A stretch of 64,000 bases of DNA from Caulobacter rhizosphaerae (GTDB lineage: Bacteria > Pseudomonadota > Alphaproteobacteria > Caulobacterales > Caulobacteraceae). The DNA is taken from the NCBI RefSeq assembly GCF_010977555.1, contig NZ_CP048815.1, positions 3,464,501 through 3,528,500 of the forward strand, in the 5' to 3' direction. A program made the translations under genes and the position numbers. Every line of letters starts with the position of its first letter. The first letter of the stretch is position 1. The notes beneath the pieces are model-generated. The model searched no databases, was not told the DNA's origin, and worked only from the letters and a program-made list of their open reading frames with translations. Below, piece after piece: positions 44,914-55,540 of this stretch.

Positions 44914-45839
44914 GCGACCTCGAGCAGCAAAGCCGCGAGGCGATCCAGAAGGGCAGCAAGAGCTTCGCCGCCGCCGCCGCCTTGTTCGACGCCCAGACCC
45001 GGGCCGACGCCGAGATGCTGTACGCCTGGTGCCGCCATTGCGACGACGTGATCGACGGCCAGACCCTGGGCCACGGCATGAGCCCGGTGGCCGACGCCCC
45101 GGCCCGGCTGGAGGCGCTGTACGCCCAGACCCGCGCGGCCATGGCCGGCGAAACCCCGACTGACCCGGTGTTCGCCGCCTTTCAGACCGTGGCCCTGCGG
45201 CGCGGCATCCCCGAGCGCTACGCCCTGGACATGATCGACGGCTTCGCCATGGACGTGACCGGTCGGCGCTACGCCAACCTGGACGAGCTTCTGGAATACT
45301 GCTGGGGCGTGGCCGGGGTGGTCGGGACGATGATGGCCCTGGTCATGGGCGTAAAGCCCGACGCCCTGTCCACCCTGCGCCGCGCCCAGGACCTGGGCCT
45401 GGCCTTCCAGCTGACCAACATCGCCCGCGACATCGTCGAGGACGCGCGCAACGGCCGGGTCTATGTGCCCGGCGACTGGCTGGCCGAGCTGGGCGTGCCC
45501 AAAGACGCCGTGGCCGATCCGACCCACCGCAGCGCCGTGGCGGTGCTGGCCAAGAGGTTGGTCGACGCCGCGGAGCCCTACTACGCCTCGGCCCGCTGGG
45601 GGTTGCGGGACCTGCCGATCCGCTGCGCCTGGGCGATCGGCGCGGCGCGCGGGGTCTATCGGCAGATCGGGCTGGACGTCGTGAAGGCCGGCCCCAGCGC
45701 CTGGGACGAACGCGTCGTGGTCAGCGGCCGGATGAAGGCCTGGCGGGCGCTGGAAGGCGGTGTCATGGCGCTGCGCTCGGCGACGCTGGACCGCTGGGGC
45801 CAAGCGCCGGAGCGACCGGCGATGTGGTCGCGGATCTAA
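44910..45839 (+). CDS. crtB: Phytoene synthase
   Basis: This 309-residue head-to-head prenyl synthase joins two geranylgeranyl diphosphates. The aspartate-rich box is WCRHCDDVID, the second DNIARD-type box is QLTNIARDIVEDA. Adjacent conserved regions are SKSFAAAAALF and GVAGVVGTMMALVMG. The gene ends the crtYIB block, and a ~120-bp multi-hairpin repeat follows 15 bp later. Confidence 0.97.
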   Translation: MSDLEQQSREAIQKGSKSFAAAAALFDAQTRADAEMLYAWCRHCDDVIDGQTLGHGMSPVADAPARLEALYAQTRAAMAGETPTDPVFAAFQTVALRRGIPERYALDMIDGFAMDVTGRRYANLDELLEYCWGVAGVVGTMMALVMGVKPDALSTLRRAQDLGLAFQLTNIARDIVEDARNGRVYVPGDWLAELGVPKDAVADPTHRSAVAVLAKRLVDAAEPYYASARWGLRDLPIRCAWAIGAARGVYRQIGLDVVKAGPSAWDERVVVSGRMKAWRALEGGVMALRSATLDRWGQAPERPAMWSRI

Positions 45840-45854
45840 CGTTCAGGCGCAATC

Positions 45855-45974
45855 CACTTGCCCCCACCTGACCGCTTCGCGGTCTATCCGCCCCCAGAGG
45901 GGGCGGAGCCTTCGCGGAGCGCTCTTCCCCCTCCGGGGGAAGACGGTCGCGAAGCGACCCGTAGGGGGCAAGTG
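45855..45974. repeat. Copy 3 (inverted) of ~120-bp multi-hairpin repeat
   Basis: It is the reverse complement of copies 1 and 2, starting CACTTGCCCCCACCTGACCG and ending with GTAGGGGGCAAGTG. It lies between the convergent crtB and 4TM-protein genes. The hairpin series is preserved, with GACCGC-TTC-GCGGTC, CCGCCCCC-AGA-GGGGGCGG, CTTCCCCC-TCC-GGGGGAAG and GGTCGC-GAA-GCGACC. Confidence 0.85.
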
Positions 45975-45990
45975 CTGGCCGCTCAGCGCC

Positions 45991-46431
45991 CTACCGCAGC
46001 ACCCCGCGCCGCGTCATCCACCATGCGTATCCCGTGAAGACCGCCAGCAGCCCCGCGATGACCGCGCTCATGATCCCCATCTGCGGGCCCATGATCCTGC
46101 CCCCGTCCGTCAGCAGATAGGTGTAGGCCACGCTGAGCAGGAACGCCGCCAGCGACACGGCCAACACCGGCCAGGCCAGTCGGTGGCGCAGCAGGATCAG
46201 CACCGAGCCGGCCAAGGCGCCGAACACGCCGACGGCCCAGTCGATGGTCATCCAGGCGGGCAGGTGCTCGTAGTGGCCGATCTGCTCCGGCGTCATGCCC
46301 GCGCTCGCCATATAGGCCGCGCCCTGCGTCATGCTCATCACGAAGTCGAAGACGCCGATGGCGTTGAACAGCACGGCGATGACGCCCACCAGCCAGAGAT
46401 GCCAAGGGGTTCTGGTCACTGTCTCGGTCAT
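45991..46431 (-). CDS. Four-helix membrane protein at the end of the crtE-crtZ operon
   Basis: This 146-residue protein has four predicted helices, at about 12-32, 65-83, 88-108 and 115-138. A loop contains the sequence GMTPEQIGHYEHLPAW between helices 1 and 2. I have seen similar conserved hypothetical proteins in alphaproteobacteria but know no function. It lies 34 bp after crtZ on the same strand and ends 17 bp before the repeat. Its link to carotenoids is only by position. Confidence 0.75.
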   Translation of the reverse strand: MTETVTRTPWHLWLVGVIAVLFNAIGVFDFVMSMTQGAAYMASAGMTPEQIGHYEHLPAWMTIDWAVGVFGALAGSVLILLRHRLAWPVLAVSLAAFLLSVAYTYLLTDGGRIMGPQMGIMSAVIAGLLAVFTGYAWWMTRRGVLR

Positions 46432-46465
46432 GGTTCCCTCCCCGAAACCGCCGACGGTTGATGGT

Positions 46466-46948
46466 CTACGGAAGCGCGCCGTCGGCGTCCCGCTCCCGAA
46501 GCTTCGCCTTCAGCTCCCGCACCGGCCGCGCCAGCAGGAAGCCGAACGACACCGCGCCATGCTTGGTGTGCACCGCGTGGTGGATCCGGTGGGCCTGGAT
46601 CAGCTGCTTCCAGTAGCGTGACCGGCCCAGGGGCGCCTTGAACCTTTGGTGCACCATGCCGTCGTGGAACACGAAATAGATCGCGCCATAGGCGGTGATC
46701 CCCAGCCCGATCGGCAGCAGCCACGAAACCCCGTGGACGCCGAAATAGATCGCCACGATAGCCGGAACGGCGAACACCACCGCGAACAGGTCGTTGAGCT
46801 CGAACAGGCCGGTGCGCGGCTCGTGGTGCGAGCGGTGCCAGGCCCACAACCAGCCGTGCATCACGTAGCGGTGCATGACCCAGGCGAAGCCCTCCATGAA
46901 GGCCAAGGCCGCCAGGAACAGGGCCAGGTGCAGACCAAAGGTCGCCAT
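46466..46948 (-). CDS. crtZ: Beta-carotene hydroxylase
   Basis: This 160-residue membrane di-iron hydroxylase adds 3-hydroxyl groups to beta-carotene rings to give zeaxanthin. The full set of histidine motifs is visible: MHRYVMHG, HRSHHEP, FHDGMVH and AHRIHHA. About four membrane helices surround them. ATG 46948 was chosen because it gives the family's N-terminus; upstream codons overlap the permease gene's end. It starts 11 bp after the permease stop. Confidence 0.96.
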   Translation of the reverse strand: MATFGLHLALFLAALAFMEGFAWVMHRYVMHGWLWAWHRSHHEPRTGLFELNDLFAVVFAVPAIVAIYFGVHGVSWLLPIGLGITAYGAIYFVFHDGMVHQRFKAPLGRSRYWKQLIQAHRIHHAVHTKHGAVSFGFLLARPVRELKAKLRERDADGALP

Positions 46949-46959
46949 CGTCGTCCCGT

Positions 46960-48159
46960 CTATCGCCGAATCCGGCGCGCCAACACGTGCGCCAGCACCA
47001 GGCCAGCCAGGCCGGCGGCGGTCAGCACGCACCAGGCCTTATACACCGCCCCGACCCCGCCGTCGCGCCAGAGGATCGCCTGATAGGCCTCGATGGCCCA
47101 GGCGTGCGGGGTCGCCCAGCCCACCGCCTGCAGCCACGGCGGCATCAGGAAGCGCGGCACCATGCTGCCGCCAATCGCCGCCAGGACCAGGATCACGAAG
47201 GTGGACAGCATCTGGGCCTGCTCGCGCGTGCGGCACACCGACACCAGCCCCAGGGCCACGCCCGCCGCGCAGGCGCTGGCCGCCAGGGTGGTCGGCAGCC
47301 ACAGGGCCGCGTGCTGGACCGCCGCCACGCCGTAGACGATCTGGGCGGTGGCGAAGATCAGCAGCGCCTGGACCGTCCCCTGCCCGACCAGGAACAGGAA
47401 CTTGCCGCTGACCACCGGTCCCATGCCCGCCGTTCCCGCCAGCAGGCGGTCGGCCACGCCCGTGCTCTGTTCGTCCATCAGGCCCAGCGCGCCCTGCATG
47501 GCCGAGAACAGCGCGAACAGGATCATCACCGCCCCGGCATAGTAGGCGATCACTCCGCCGCCGACCTTGGCGTCCTTGACCGCCTCACGCTCGAAGAAGC
47601 CGCCGTCGTCGTGGGTCGGGTCCTGGCGCATCAGGGCCGCGGCGCTGTCGGCGTTCTCGACCTGCTCGTCGGTGAAGCCGCCCAGGGCGGGCTCCAGCTG
47701 GGTGATCGTGCGGCGCAGGGTGACGTCCGGCAGGGCGTCGGCCAGCACCTGCTGCACCCGGGCCTGGGCCAGGGGCGCGGCGACCGCCCGGCTGGCGTCG
47801 GCGATGATCAGGAACGGCTTGTCGGCCGAGGCCGGATCGGCGCGGATCACCAGGCCGGCGTCGGCCTGGCCGGCCTTGACCCGTCGCCGCACCTCGGCCG
47901 CCGTCGGGGCGAGCTCGGCGCGGACCTCGGGCGAGCGGACCAGCGCCGCCGCCAGCCGGCCCGAGTCCGGCGTACGGGCCGTGTCGGCCACGGCCAGCTT
48001 CAGCTGGATGTCGTCGCCCGTCGTCCCGGCGAACACCGAGGCGAAGATCAGGAACACCAGCGGCGGCAGCAGGAAGGTCATCAGCAACGCGCCGCGGTCG
48101 CGCCACAGGTCCAGCGCCATCACCCGCACCATGGCGGCGATCTTCCGCAAGGCCCGCAT
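46960..48159 (-). CDS. ABC-2 type exporter permease
   Basis: This 399-residue permease has one N-terminal helix (about 25-43, ALLMTFLLPPLVFLIFASVF), then a large periplasmic domain (about 50-205), then five C-terminal helices. This is the YhbS/DrrB-like ABC-2 membrane type. The stretch LLPPLVFLIFASVFAG is typical. The ATG at 48159 overlaps the ATPase stop in GTGATG; GTG 48162 is an equally good start. It is encoded between the ATPase and crtZ. The cargo could be a carotenoid, its glycoside, a lipid or a toxin; nothing in the sequence decides. Confidence 0.88.
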   Translation of the reverse strand: MRALRKIAAMVRVMALDLWRDRGALLMTFLLPPLVFLIFASVFAGTTGDDIQLKLAVADTARTPDSGRLAAALVRSPEVRAELAPTAAEVRRRVKAGQADAGLVIRADPASADKPFLIIADASRAVAAPLAQARVQQVLADALPDVTLRRTITQLEPALGGFTDEQVENADSAAALMRQDPTHDDGGFFEREAVKDAKVGGGVIAYYAGAVMILFALFSAMQGALGLMDEQSTGVADRLLAGTAGMGPVVSGKFLFLVGQGTVQALLIFATAQIVYGVAAVQHAALWLPTTLAASACAAGVALGLVSVCRTREQAQMLSTFVILVLAAIGGSMVPRFLMPPWLQAVGWATPHAWAIEAYQAILWRDGGVGAVYKAWCVLTAAGLAGLVLAHVLARRIRR

Positions 48160-49115
48160 CACGCCGCCGACGCCCGGCCCGCCACCCGGCTGAACAGCTG
48201 GGCCAGGGACGGCGCGCGCACCCGGATCTCGCGCGGGGCCAACCCCGCCTCGCGCAGGCGCTGGTCCAGCCGTCCAGCCGCCGCGTAGCCGTCGACCTCC
48301 AGCCGCGTCCACACCGTCGGCCGCGCCGTGCGCTCCAGCCCCTCGGCGACCAGGCGATCCTGGGCGGCGGCGTCGACCTCTTCGGCCAGGTGGACCTGGA
48401 TCTCCATCCGCTCGCCGAACGCCTCGGCGACCAGGGCTTTCGGCCGCCCCTCGAGCACCAGTTCGCCCTCGCGGAGGAAGCCGACGCGATCGGCCAGGGC
48501 CGCGGCCTGGTCGAGGTCATGGGTGGTCATCAGCACGGCCACGCCGAGGTCGCGCAGGCCGCGGATCACCGCGTCCAGCGCCTCGCGGGCGTCCAGATCG
48601 ACCCCGACGGTGGGCTCGTCCAGGATCAGCAGGCTCGGCTGGTGGACGATCGCCGCGGCGATGTTGGCCCGGCGCTGGTAGCCGCCCGACAGATGCTTGA
48701 CCGGCACGCGGGCCCGGTCGGCCGTGCGGGTCAGGTCCAGGGCGCGGGCGACGGCCGAGGCCAGGCCGGCGCGCGGCACGTCGGCCAGGACGGCGAAGGT
48801 CTCGACGTTCTCGGACACCGTCAGGTTCGGATAGAGGGCGATCTCCTGGGGAACCAAGCCCAAGCCCGCCCGCGCGGCCGGAATGCGGGCGGGATCGCGG
48901 CCGTTCAGCCGCGCCGCGCCGCCGTCGGGCCGGATGCGGCCGCAGAGGACGCGGACCAGGGTGGTCTTGCCGGCTCCGTTCGGCCCCAGCAGGGCGTAGA
49001 TCTCGCCCGGGCGCAGGCCCAGGTCGACGCCGCGCAGCACAGGCCGGCCGCCATAGGCGTGGACCGCGCCGCTAACCGTTGCGATGGGATCCCGCGAAAC
49101 GGTCTGGGCGGTCAC
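48159..49115 (-). CDS. ABC transporter ATP-binding protein (CcmA/DrrA type)
   Basis: This 318-residue protein has Walker A GPNGAGKTT, the Q-loop VPQEIALYPNLTV, the signature LSGGYQRR, Walker B LLILDEPTVGVD and H-loop TTHD. The C-terminal ~90 residues form the extra domain common in DrrA-like exporter ATPases. The GTG start overlaps the crtE stop (GTGA), which fixes it. It pairs with the permease gene directly downstream. Confidence 0.93.
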   Translation of the reverse strand: MTAQTVSRDPIATVSGAVHAYGGRPVLRGVDLGLRPGEIYALLGPNGAGKTTLVRVLCGRIRPDGGAARLNGRDPARIPAARAGLGLVPQEIALYPNLTVSENVETFAVLADVPRAGLASAVARALDLTRTADRARVPVKHLSGGYQRRANIAAAIVHQPSLLILDEPTVGVDLDAREALDAVIRGLRDLGVAVLMTTHDLDQAAALADRVGFLREGELVLEGRPKALVAEAFGERMEIQVHLAEEVDAAAQDRLVAEGLERTARPTVWTRLEVDGYAAAGRLDQRLREAGLAPREIRVRAPSLAQLFSRVAGRASAA

Positions 49116-50005
49116 GCCGCCGCCTTGCGCCGGGCGAACAGCTCGCCGACATAGCGGCCCAGCAGCCCGTCGCACCCCGCCAGGGCCAGGGCGCCGGAGG
49201 CCTTGGCCAGGTGCGCTTCCATGGCTTGGCCGGCGCCGGCGAGACCCAGGGTCGAGGCCACCGTGGCCATCGCCGCGTCCTTGCCGACGTCCTTGCCCGC
49301 CGCTTCGACGGAGCCCTGGGCGTCGATCAGGTCGTCCCGGATCTGGAAGGCCAGGCCGATGTGGCGGGCGAAGACGCCCATCGCCTCGACCACCGCCGGG
49401 GACGCACCGGCCACCAGCGCCCCGCCCTGGGCGGCGGCGACGATCAGCACGCCGGTCTTCTCGTGATTGAGCCGCTCCAGGGCCGCCGGGTCGCGCAGTT
49501 GGTCGCGGTCGAACAGGTCGCGCGCTTGGCCGGCGATCAGGCCGGAAAAACCCACGGCCTGGGCCGCGCGGCCCGCCAACTCGGCTCGCAGGGACGCCGG
49601 CAGGCCCTGGTCGGCGGCGATCACGACATAGGCCTGGTTCAGCAGCCCGACCCCGGCCAGGATCGCCGTGGCCTCGTCGAAGGCCCGGTGGATGGTCGGC
49701 AGGCCGCGCCGAAGGCCCGCATCGTCCATCGAAGGCAGGTCGTCCAGGATCAGCGAGGCGGCGTGGATCATCTCGAACGCGCAGGCCACGTCCAGCGCCG
49801 CGCCTTCGGGCGCGCCCAGCTCGGCGGCGGCCAGCAGGGTGACCATCGGACGAAAGCGCTTGCCGGGCGCCAGCAGCGAATAGCGCACGGCCTCGACCAG
49901 GCGGTCGGGCGCCGAGCCCACGGCCGGCGCCAGTTCGGCCAGCCGTCGGTCCACCCCGGCGCGCAGGGCCTCGACTCTCTGGAGAAAGGCGGCGTGGTCG
50001 TCCAT
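49112..50005 (-). CDS. crtE: Geranylgeranyl diphosphate synthase
   Basis: This 297-residue prenyl diphosphate synthase has the first aspartate motif DDLPSMDD and the second DDLID. Boxes APGKRFRPMV and HEKTGVLIVAAAQ are also typical. In a carotenoid locus the product is expected to be geranylgeranyl diphosphate, although farnesyl diphosphate synthases (IspA) are close relatives. It is the first gene of the five-gene minus-strand operon crtE-ABC-ABC-crtZ-4TM protein. Confidence 0.92.
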   Translation of the reverse strand: MDDHAAFLQRVEALRAGVDRRLAELAPAVGSAPDRLVEAVRYSLLAPGKRFRPMVTLLAAAELGAPEGAALDVACAFEMIHAASLILDDLPSMDDAGLRRGLPTIHRAFDEATAILAGVGLLNQAYVVIAADQGLPASLRAELAGRAAQAVGFSGLIAGQARDLFDRDQLRDPAALERLNHEKTGVLIVAAAQGGALVAGASPAVVEAMGVFARHIGLAFQIRDDLIDAQGSVEAAGKDVGKDAAMATVASTLGLAGAGQAMEAHLAKASGALALAGCDGLLGRYVGELFARRKAAA

Positions 50006-50123
50006 CTCGCGGGTCGCGACCTGCTGTCCACCCCGACGCGGGCGGGGGCATTTGAGGGGCGCCCCCGCCGGGCGTCAATCGAAAGCTCCTCGCCCCGGCC
50101 CGGGATGACGCGATGAGCGCCGG

Positions 50124-50621
50124 TCAGCCCCGGCAGAAGCCGAAGAAGCGCTTGATGTCGGCCCGTTCGGCTGGCGTGCGCGCATCCTGCGGATAGGCCC
50201 TGTCCTCGACCTGGCTGATCAGGCCGGTCTTCTCGAAGGCGGCCAGCACCGGGTCGGCCAGCGGAATCTGGCCGGTCGCGTCCAGGCCGTCGGCGATCTC
50301 CGATGGGATCAGCTTGGCGGCGTAGCGGCCCTGGACCTTGCCGGACCGGAAACGCACGCTCCCGGACCCGGGCTTGCCCTCGGCCAGGTTGGTGAGAAAG
50401 CCGACTCTGGTCGCCTTGCGTCGGCACGAGAAGATGATCCCGACCACGTCGCTGTCGGGCAGTCCGTAGGCCAGCCGCTGCTCGGCGTCGGGCGTGGCGA
50501 AGGCGTTCCACTTCATGCCGGCGGGCGCGGCCGCCGGTCCCGTCGGCGGGGCGGTCGTCGAGCACGCTCCCAGCACCGCGGCGCTCGCCGCCAACAACAG
50601 CCACGCCCCTTGAGGTTTCAT
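50124..50621 (-). CDS. Small lipoprotein of unknown function
   Basis: This 165-residue protein has a lipoprotein signal peptide with the lipobox AVLGAC (Cys20) followed by a Thr/Ala/Pro linker. The mature part has two further cysteines (FSCRRK and FGFCRG at the very end). No known family is recognised. It lies upstream of crtE on the same strand, 118 bp apart, with a remnant of a GCCCGGGATGAC-type repeat between. Confidence 0.75.
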   Translation of the reverse strand: MKPQGAWLLLAASAAVLGACSTTAPPTGPAAAPAGMKWNAFATPDAEQRLAYGLPDSDVVGIIFSCRRKATRVGFLTNLAEGKPGSGSVRFRSGKVQGRYAAKLIPSEIADGLDATGQIPLADPVLAAFEKTGLISQVEDRAYPQDARTPAERADIKRFFGFCRG

Positions 50622-50766
50622 GCGGTCTCCCGTTCAGCCGCCGTCGATCTAACCACGTTCGACCGATTTGGCGACGGGCCATCGCGCCGCCTCTCCATGG
50701 ACGGTTCGCGCCGCGCAAGGCAGGGTGGAGCCAGCCGGGCGGGGGCGGCGTTCAGGAGGAATGTCC

Positions 50767-51627
50767 ATGCCCTCGACCAAAGCCCGCCCCGTCGCCGTCC
50801 TCGGCCTGCTCGCCGCCCTGGGCGCCTGCGAGGGCAAGCCGGCCGCGCCGCCGCGAGCGCCGGCCGCCGTGTCGACCACCGCTCCGGCGCCCGCCGCGCC
50901 CGCCACATCCGCCGCCATGGCCCGCCCCCTGACCTTCGACCAGTCCGACGAAGCGGCCAAGGTCGCCCTGCGCCTGCCAGCCGAGATCGCCAGCCATCCC
51001 GCCCTGCACGCCCTGCTCTACGATCGCGAAACCGCCGGCCTGAAAACCTTCGCCGCCAAGGCCCAGGCCGACCGCAAGGCTTCGGACGGCAAGTTCCCCT
51101 GGCGACCCTACGCCCGCCAGAGCCAGTGGTTCCTGGCCGCCGACAGCGCGCCGCTGGTGGGCCTACGCGCCCTGTGGTTCGAGGACACCGGCGGCGCCCA
51201 CCCCAACCACGGCGGCTCCAGCCTGATCTGGGACAACGTCGCCAAGCGCGACATCCAGCCCAGCGCCCTGTTCCGCCCGGAAGCCGACATGTCCGTGCTG
51301 GACAAGGCGATCTGCGACGCGGTGGCCCAGGCCAAGACCCACCGCGAGGGGGCCACGCCGCTGAACGCCATGTTCAGTTGCCCCAAGTGGAACCAGACCG
51401 TGCTGGTCCCAACCCCGTCGACGAGCCCGGGCAAGATCGGCGGGCTGACGGTGCTGATCGATCCCTATGTGGTCGGCCCCTACGCCGAGGGCGACTACGA
51501 AATCGTCGTCCCCGTCTCGGCCTTCCAGGCGCTGCTGGCTCCGGCCTACGCCAGCGCGTTCGGCGGCGCCCCGAGGTCGCCAGGCAACCCTGATGGGACG
51601 CTCAGCGTGAGGATGGACCTGAAATAA
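50767..51627 (+). CDS. Lipoprotein with DUF3298/RsiV-like domain
   Basis: From ATG 50767 this is a 286-residue protein with lipobox LAALGAC. The ribosome-binding site CAGGAGGA ends right at an ATG at 50761, so the ATG two codons later has the proper spacing and was chosen. The mature domain contains EDTGGAHPNHGGSSLIWD, the typical DUF3298 core, preceded by a DUF4163-like region. The C-terminus has a beta-rich segment DYEIVVPVSAF. Such domains occur in PdaC and RsiV-like proteins and may bind cell-wall ligands. Confidence 0.82.
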   Translation: MPSTKARPVAVLGLLAALGACEGKPAAPPRAPAAVSTTAPAPAAPATSAAMARPLTFDQSDEAAKVALRLPAEIASHPALHALLYDRETAGLKTFAAKAQADRKASDGKFPWRPYARQSQWFLAADSAPLVGLRALWFEDTGGAHPNHGGSSLIWDNVAKRDIQPSALFRPEADMSVLDKAICDAVAQAKTHREGATPLNAMFSCPKWNQTVLVPTPSTSPGKIGGLTVLIDPYVVGPYAEGDYEIVVPVSAFQALLAPAYASAFGGAPRSPGNPDGTLSVRMDLK

Positions 51628-51654
51628 CGCCAAGACCGTCCCGCCCGGCGCTCC

Positions 51655-53187
<1,533 letters not shown>

Positions 53188-53325
53188 GCGGATTGGCTCC
53201 CTGCTCTCTTACCTGGGCGGTTTTCCCACCTTATGGACCGAGGCCTAATGGTGCGAGCTTTCCGTGACAAGGCGCACCGGAGGGCCGCGCCGCGGCGACC
53301 GGCCTTGGGTCAAAGAAGTCGGGCC

Positions 53326-54051
53326 TCAGCGCCGCAGCGCCGCGAACCAGCGCTCCAGCACCTGCGCCTCGACGGCCAGGGCCTCGGCCCGGGCGACCGC
53401 TTCGGCGTCCTGCCCCCACGTTTGCGCCTGGAAGATCTCCTCCAGCCGTGACAGGTCCAGGGCCTTGCGGCCGGTGACCCTGCCCGCCCGCAGGGCCAGG
53501 GCCAGCACCGTCGAGCCGAACAAGCCCGCGCCATAGGCCACCCCCGCCAGGGTGAAGTCGTCCAAGGTCAGGGCCAGGGCCTCGACACTGGCCAGGGCGG
53601 CCGGCGACTGGGCCGTGTGGATCACGCCGGACACGGGGGTCAGGTGCACGTCCAGCTCGGCCCTGGCCCAGTCCAGCAGGGCGCCCCAGTCGCGCTTCTG
53701 GCGCTCGACCAGCGGCGTGGGGTGGTCGGCCCAGTAGCACAGCAGGTCCGAGCCGGCGTAGGCCGCGACCTCGCCGGCCACCTCGGCCCGGGTCTCGCGG
53801 ATCCGGTCGATGGCGGTAAAGGCCAGGCGGGTGGCGGGCATGGCCGTGGAGTCGATCACCTCGACCTGGGCGTCCCATTCGGCGGCGACCAGCTGGGCCA
53901 GCGCCAGGGTCGGCAAGACCAGCGGCGACCGGGCCGGAGACTTGGGCGTGCGGCCGTCCAGCAGCACGGCGAAACCGCCGTCCACGGGGCCGGCCGCGGC
54001 GGCCTTGTAGAAGCGGCGGGGACGTTGCAGCAGGTCAGGCTTGTCGGCCAA
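53326..54051 (-). CDS. ATP12-family F1-ATPase assembly chaperone
   Basis: This 241-residue protein has the order RPRRFYKAAAAGPVDGGFAVLLDGRTPKSPAR, here recognised by the RRFY and LLDGR-x-x-K-SP pattern, followed by AAEWDAQ and SDLLCYWADHP. These are characteristic of ATP12 proteins, which help F1 alpha subunit assemble. No atp genes are near. It lies upstream of pccB on the same strand with a 138-bp gap. Confidence 0.93.
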   Translation of the reverse strand: MADKPDLLQRPRRFYKAAAAGPVDGGFAVLLDGRTPKSPARSPLVLPTLALAQLVAAEWDAQVEVIDSTAMPATRLAFTAIDRIRETRAEVAGEVAAYAGSDLLCYWADHPTPLVERQKRDWGALLDWARAELDVHLTPVSGVIHTAQSPAALASVEALALTLDDFTLAGVAYGAGLFGSTVLALALRAGRVTGRKALDLSRLEEIFQAQTWGQDAEAVARAEALAVEAQVLERWFAALRR

Positions 54052-54157
54052 GGCGAACTTCTTTTCAGTCCAGACATCAAAACAGCGGTTTCAAGCCGTT
54101 GAATGGGCAAACAACGCGCCCGAGGCAAGACTCGGTGACGCAAGGGAGAAAAACGGC

Positions 54158-55540
54158 GTGAGCCTGCCCTCCAGCGACCTGATGGCGGCCATCGCCGCGA
54201 CCCGCTTCGGCCTGGGCGCGCGGCCCGGCGAGATCGACGCGGCGCGCGACGATCCGCGCGGCTTCCTGGCGGCCCAGATCCGTCCCGCGGGCGCCGACCA
54301 GCCGCAGGGCGGCGAAGACTCGGCCCAGCGCCTGGCCGAGGTCAGTGACTACCAGATGCAGAAGCGCGACGCCAAGGCGACGGGCGAGGCCAAGGGTCCG
54401 GTGGTCAAGGACCTCCAGAAGGACCTGAAGGACCAGGCGGGTGACGACTTCCTGGCCCGCGCCCGGCTCGGGGCCACCACCGACGCGGCGTTCCGCGAGC
54501 GCTGGGCGCTGTTCTGGGCCAACCATTTCACCGTCTCGGCCACCAGCCTGGCCGTCGGCTCGGTGGCGGGACCGTTCGAGCAGGAAGCCATCCGCCCGCA
54601 CGTGTTCGGCCGCTTCGAGGACCTGCTGGTGGCCTCGTCCACCCATCCGGCCATGCTGCTCTATCTCGACCAGGCCCAGTCGGTGGGCCCCGACAGCCGG
54701 GCGGCGCAGTACCAGCGCAAGAGCGGCAAGAAGGCCGGCGGGCTGAACGAGAACCTGGCCCGCGAGATCCTGGAGCTGCACACGGTCGGAGTCGACGCCG
54801 GCTACAAGCAGGCCGACGTCACGGAATTCGCCCGGGCCATGACCGGGTTCAGCGTCGGCCGACCGAAGGACCCGAGCCCGCACCGGTTCCTGTTCCGCGA
54901 CAACGCCCACGAGCCAGGCCCGCGGACGGTGATGGGGCGGCGCTATCCCCAGGAAGGCCAGGCCCAGGCCCTGGCGGTGATGCGCGACCTGGCGGCCAGC
55001 CCACACACCGCCCGCCACCTGGCGACCAAGCTGGCCGTCCACTTCGTCAGCGACACCCCGCCGCCCGCCCTCGTCGCCCGGCTGCAGAAGGCCTATCTCG
55101 ACAGCGACGGTCGCCTGGACGAGGTGGCCCGCGCCCTGGTCGCCGCGCCCGAAGCCTGGGATCCCGTCGCCGCCAAGTTCAAGACTCCCTACGAGTTCGC
55201 CATCTCGACCTGGCGGTCCATCGACGCCCAGCCGTCGGGCATCGACAAGCTGGCCCCGGTGCTGACGGGGTTGGGCCAGAAGCCGTTCTCGGCCCCCTCG
55301 CCCAAGGGCTGGGCGGATGAGGCCCAGGTCTGGTGCGCGCCGGACGCCCTGATCAAGCGCCTGCGGTTCAGCGAGGGCTTCGCCGCCGTGGTCGCCGACC
55401 GCCTCGATCCCAGCCTGCTGGCCCAGACGGCCCTCGGCGCGCGCCTGACCCCGGCGGTCGCCAAGGCCATGGCCCGGGCCGAGACCCGCCGCGAGGCCAT
55501 GGCCCTGCTGCTGATGAGTCCGGAGTTCCAACGCCGATGA
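54158..55540 (+). CDS. DUF1800 family protein
   Basis: From GTG 54158 (GGGAGAA upstream) this is a 460-residue protein. The DUF1800 pattern is seen in AATRFGLGARPGEID, RERWALFWANHFTVSA, NENLAREILELHTVGVDAGY and FTxxGFSVGR-like ARAMTGFSVGRP. No signal peptide is obvious. DUF1800 proteins usually act with DUF1501 partners, as here (ATGA overlap). The molecular role is unknown. Confidence 0.9.
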   Translation: MSLPSSDLMAAIAATRFGLGARPGEIDAARDDPRGFLAAQIRPAGADQPQGGEDSAQRLAEVSDYQMQKRDAKATGEAKGPVVKDLQKDLKDQAGDDFLARARLGATTDAAFRERWALFWANHFTVSATSLAVGSVAGPFEQEAIRPHVFGRFEDLLVASSTHPAMLLYLDQAQSVGPDSRAAQYQRKSGKKAGGLNENLAREILELHTVGVDAGYKQADVTEFARAMTGFSVGRPKDPSPHRFLFRDNAHEPGPRTVMGRRYPQEGQAQALAVMRDLAASPHTARHLATKLAVHFVSDTPPPALVARLQKAYLDSDGRLDEVARALVAAPEAWDPVAAKFKTPYEFAISTWRSIDAQPSGIDKLAPVLTGLGQKPFSAPSPKGWADEAQVWCAPDALIKRLRFSEGFAAVVADRLDPSLLAQTALGARLTPAVAKAMARAETRREAMALLLMSPEFQRR

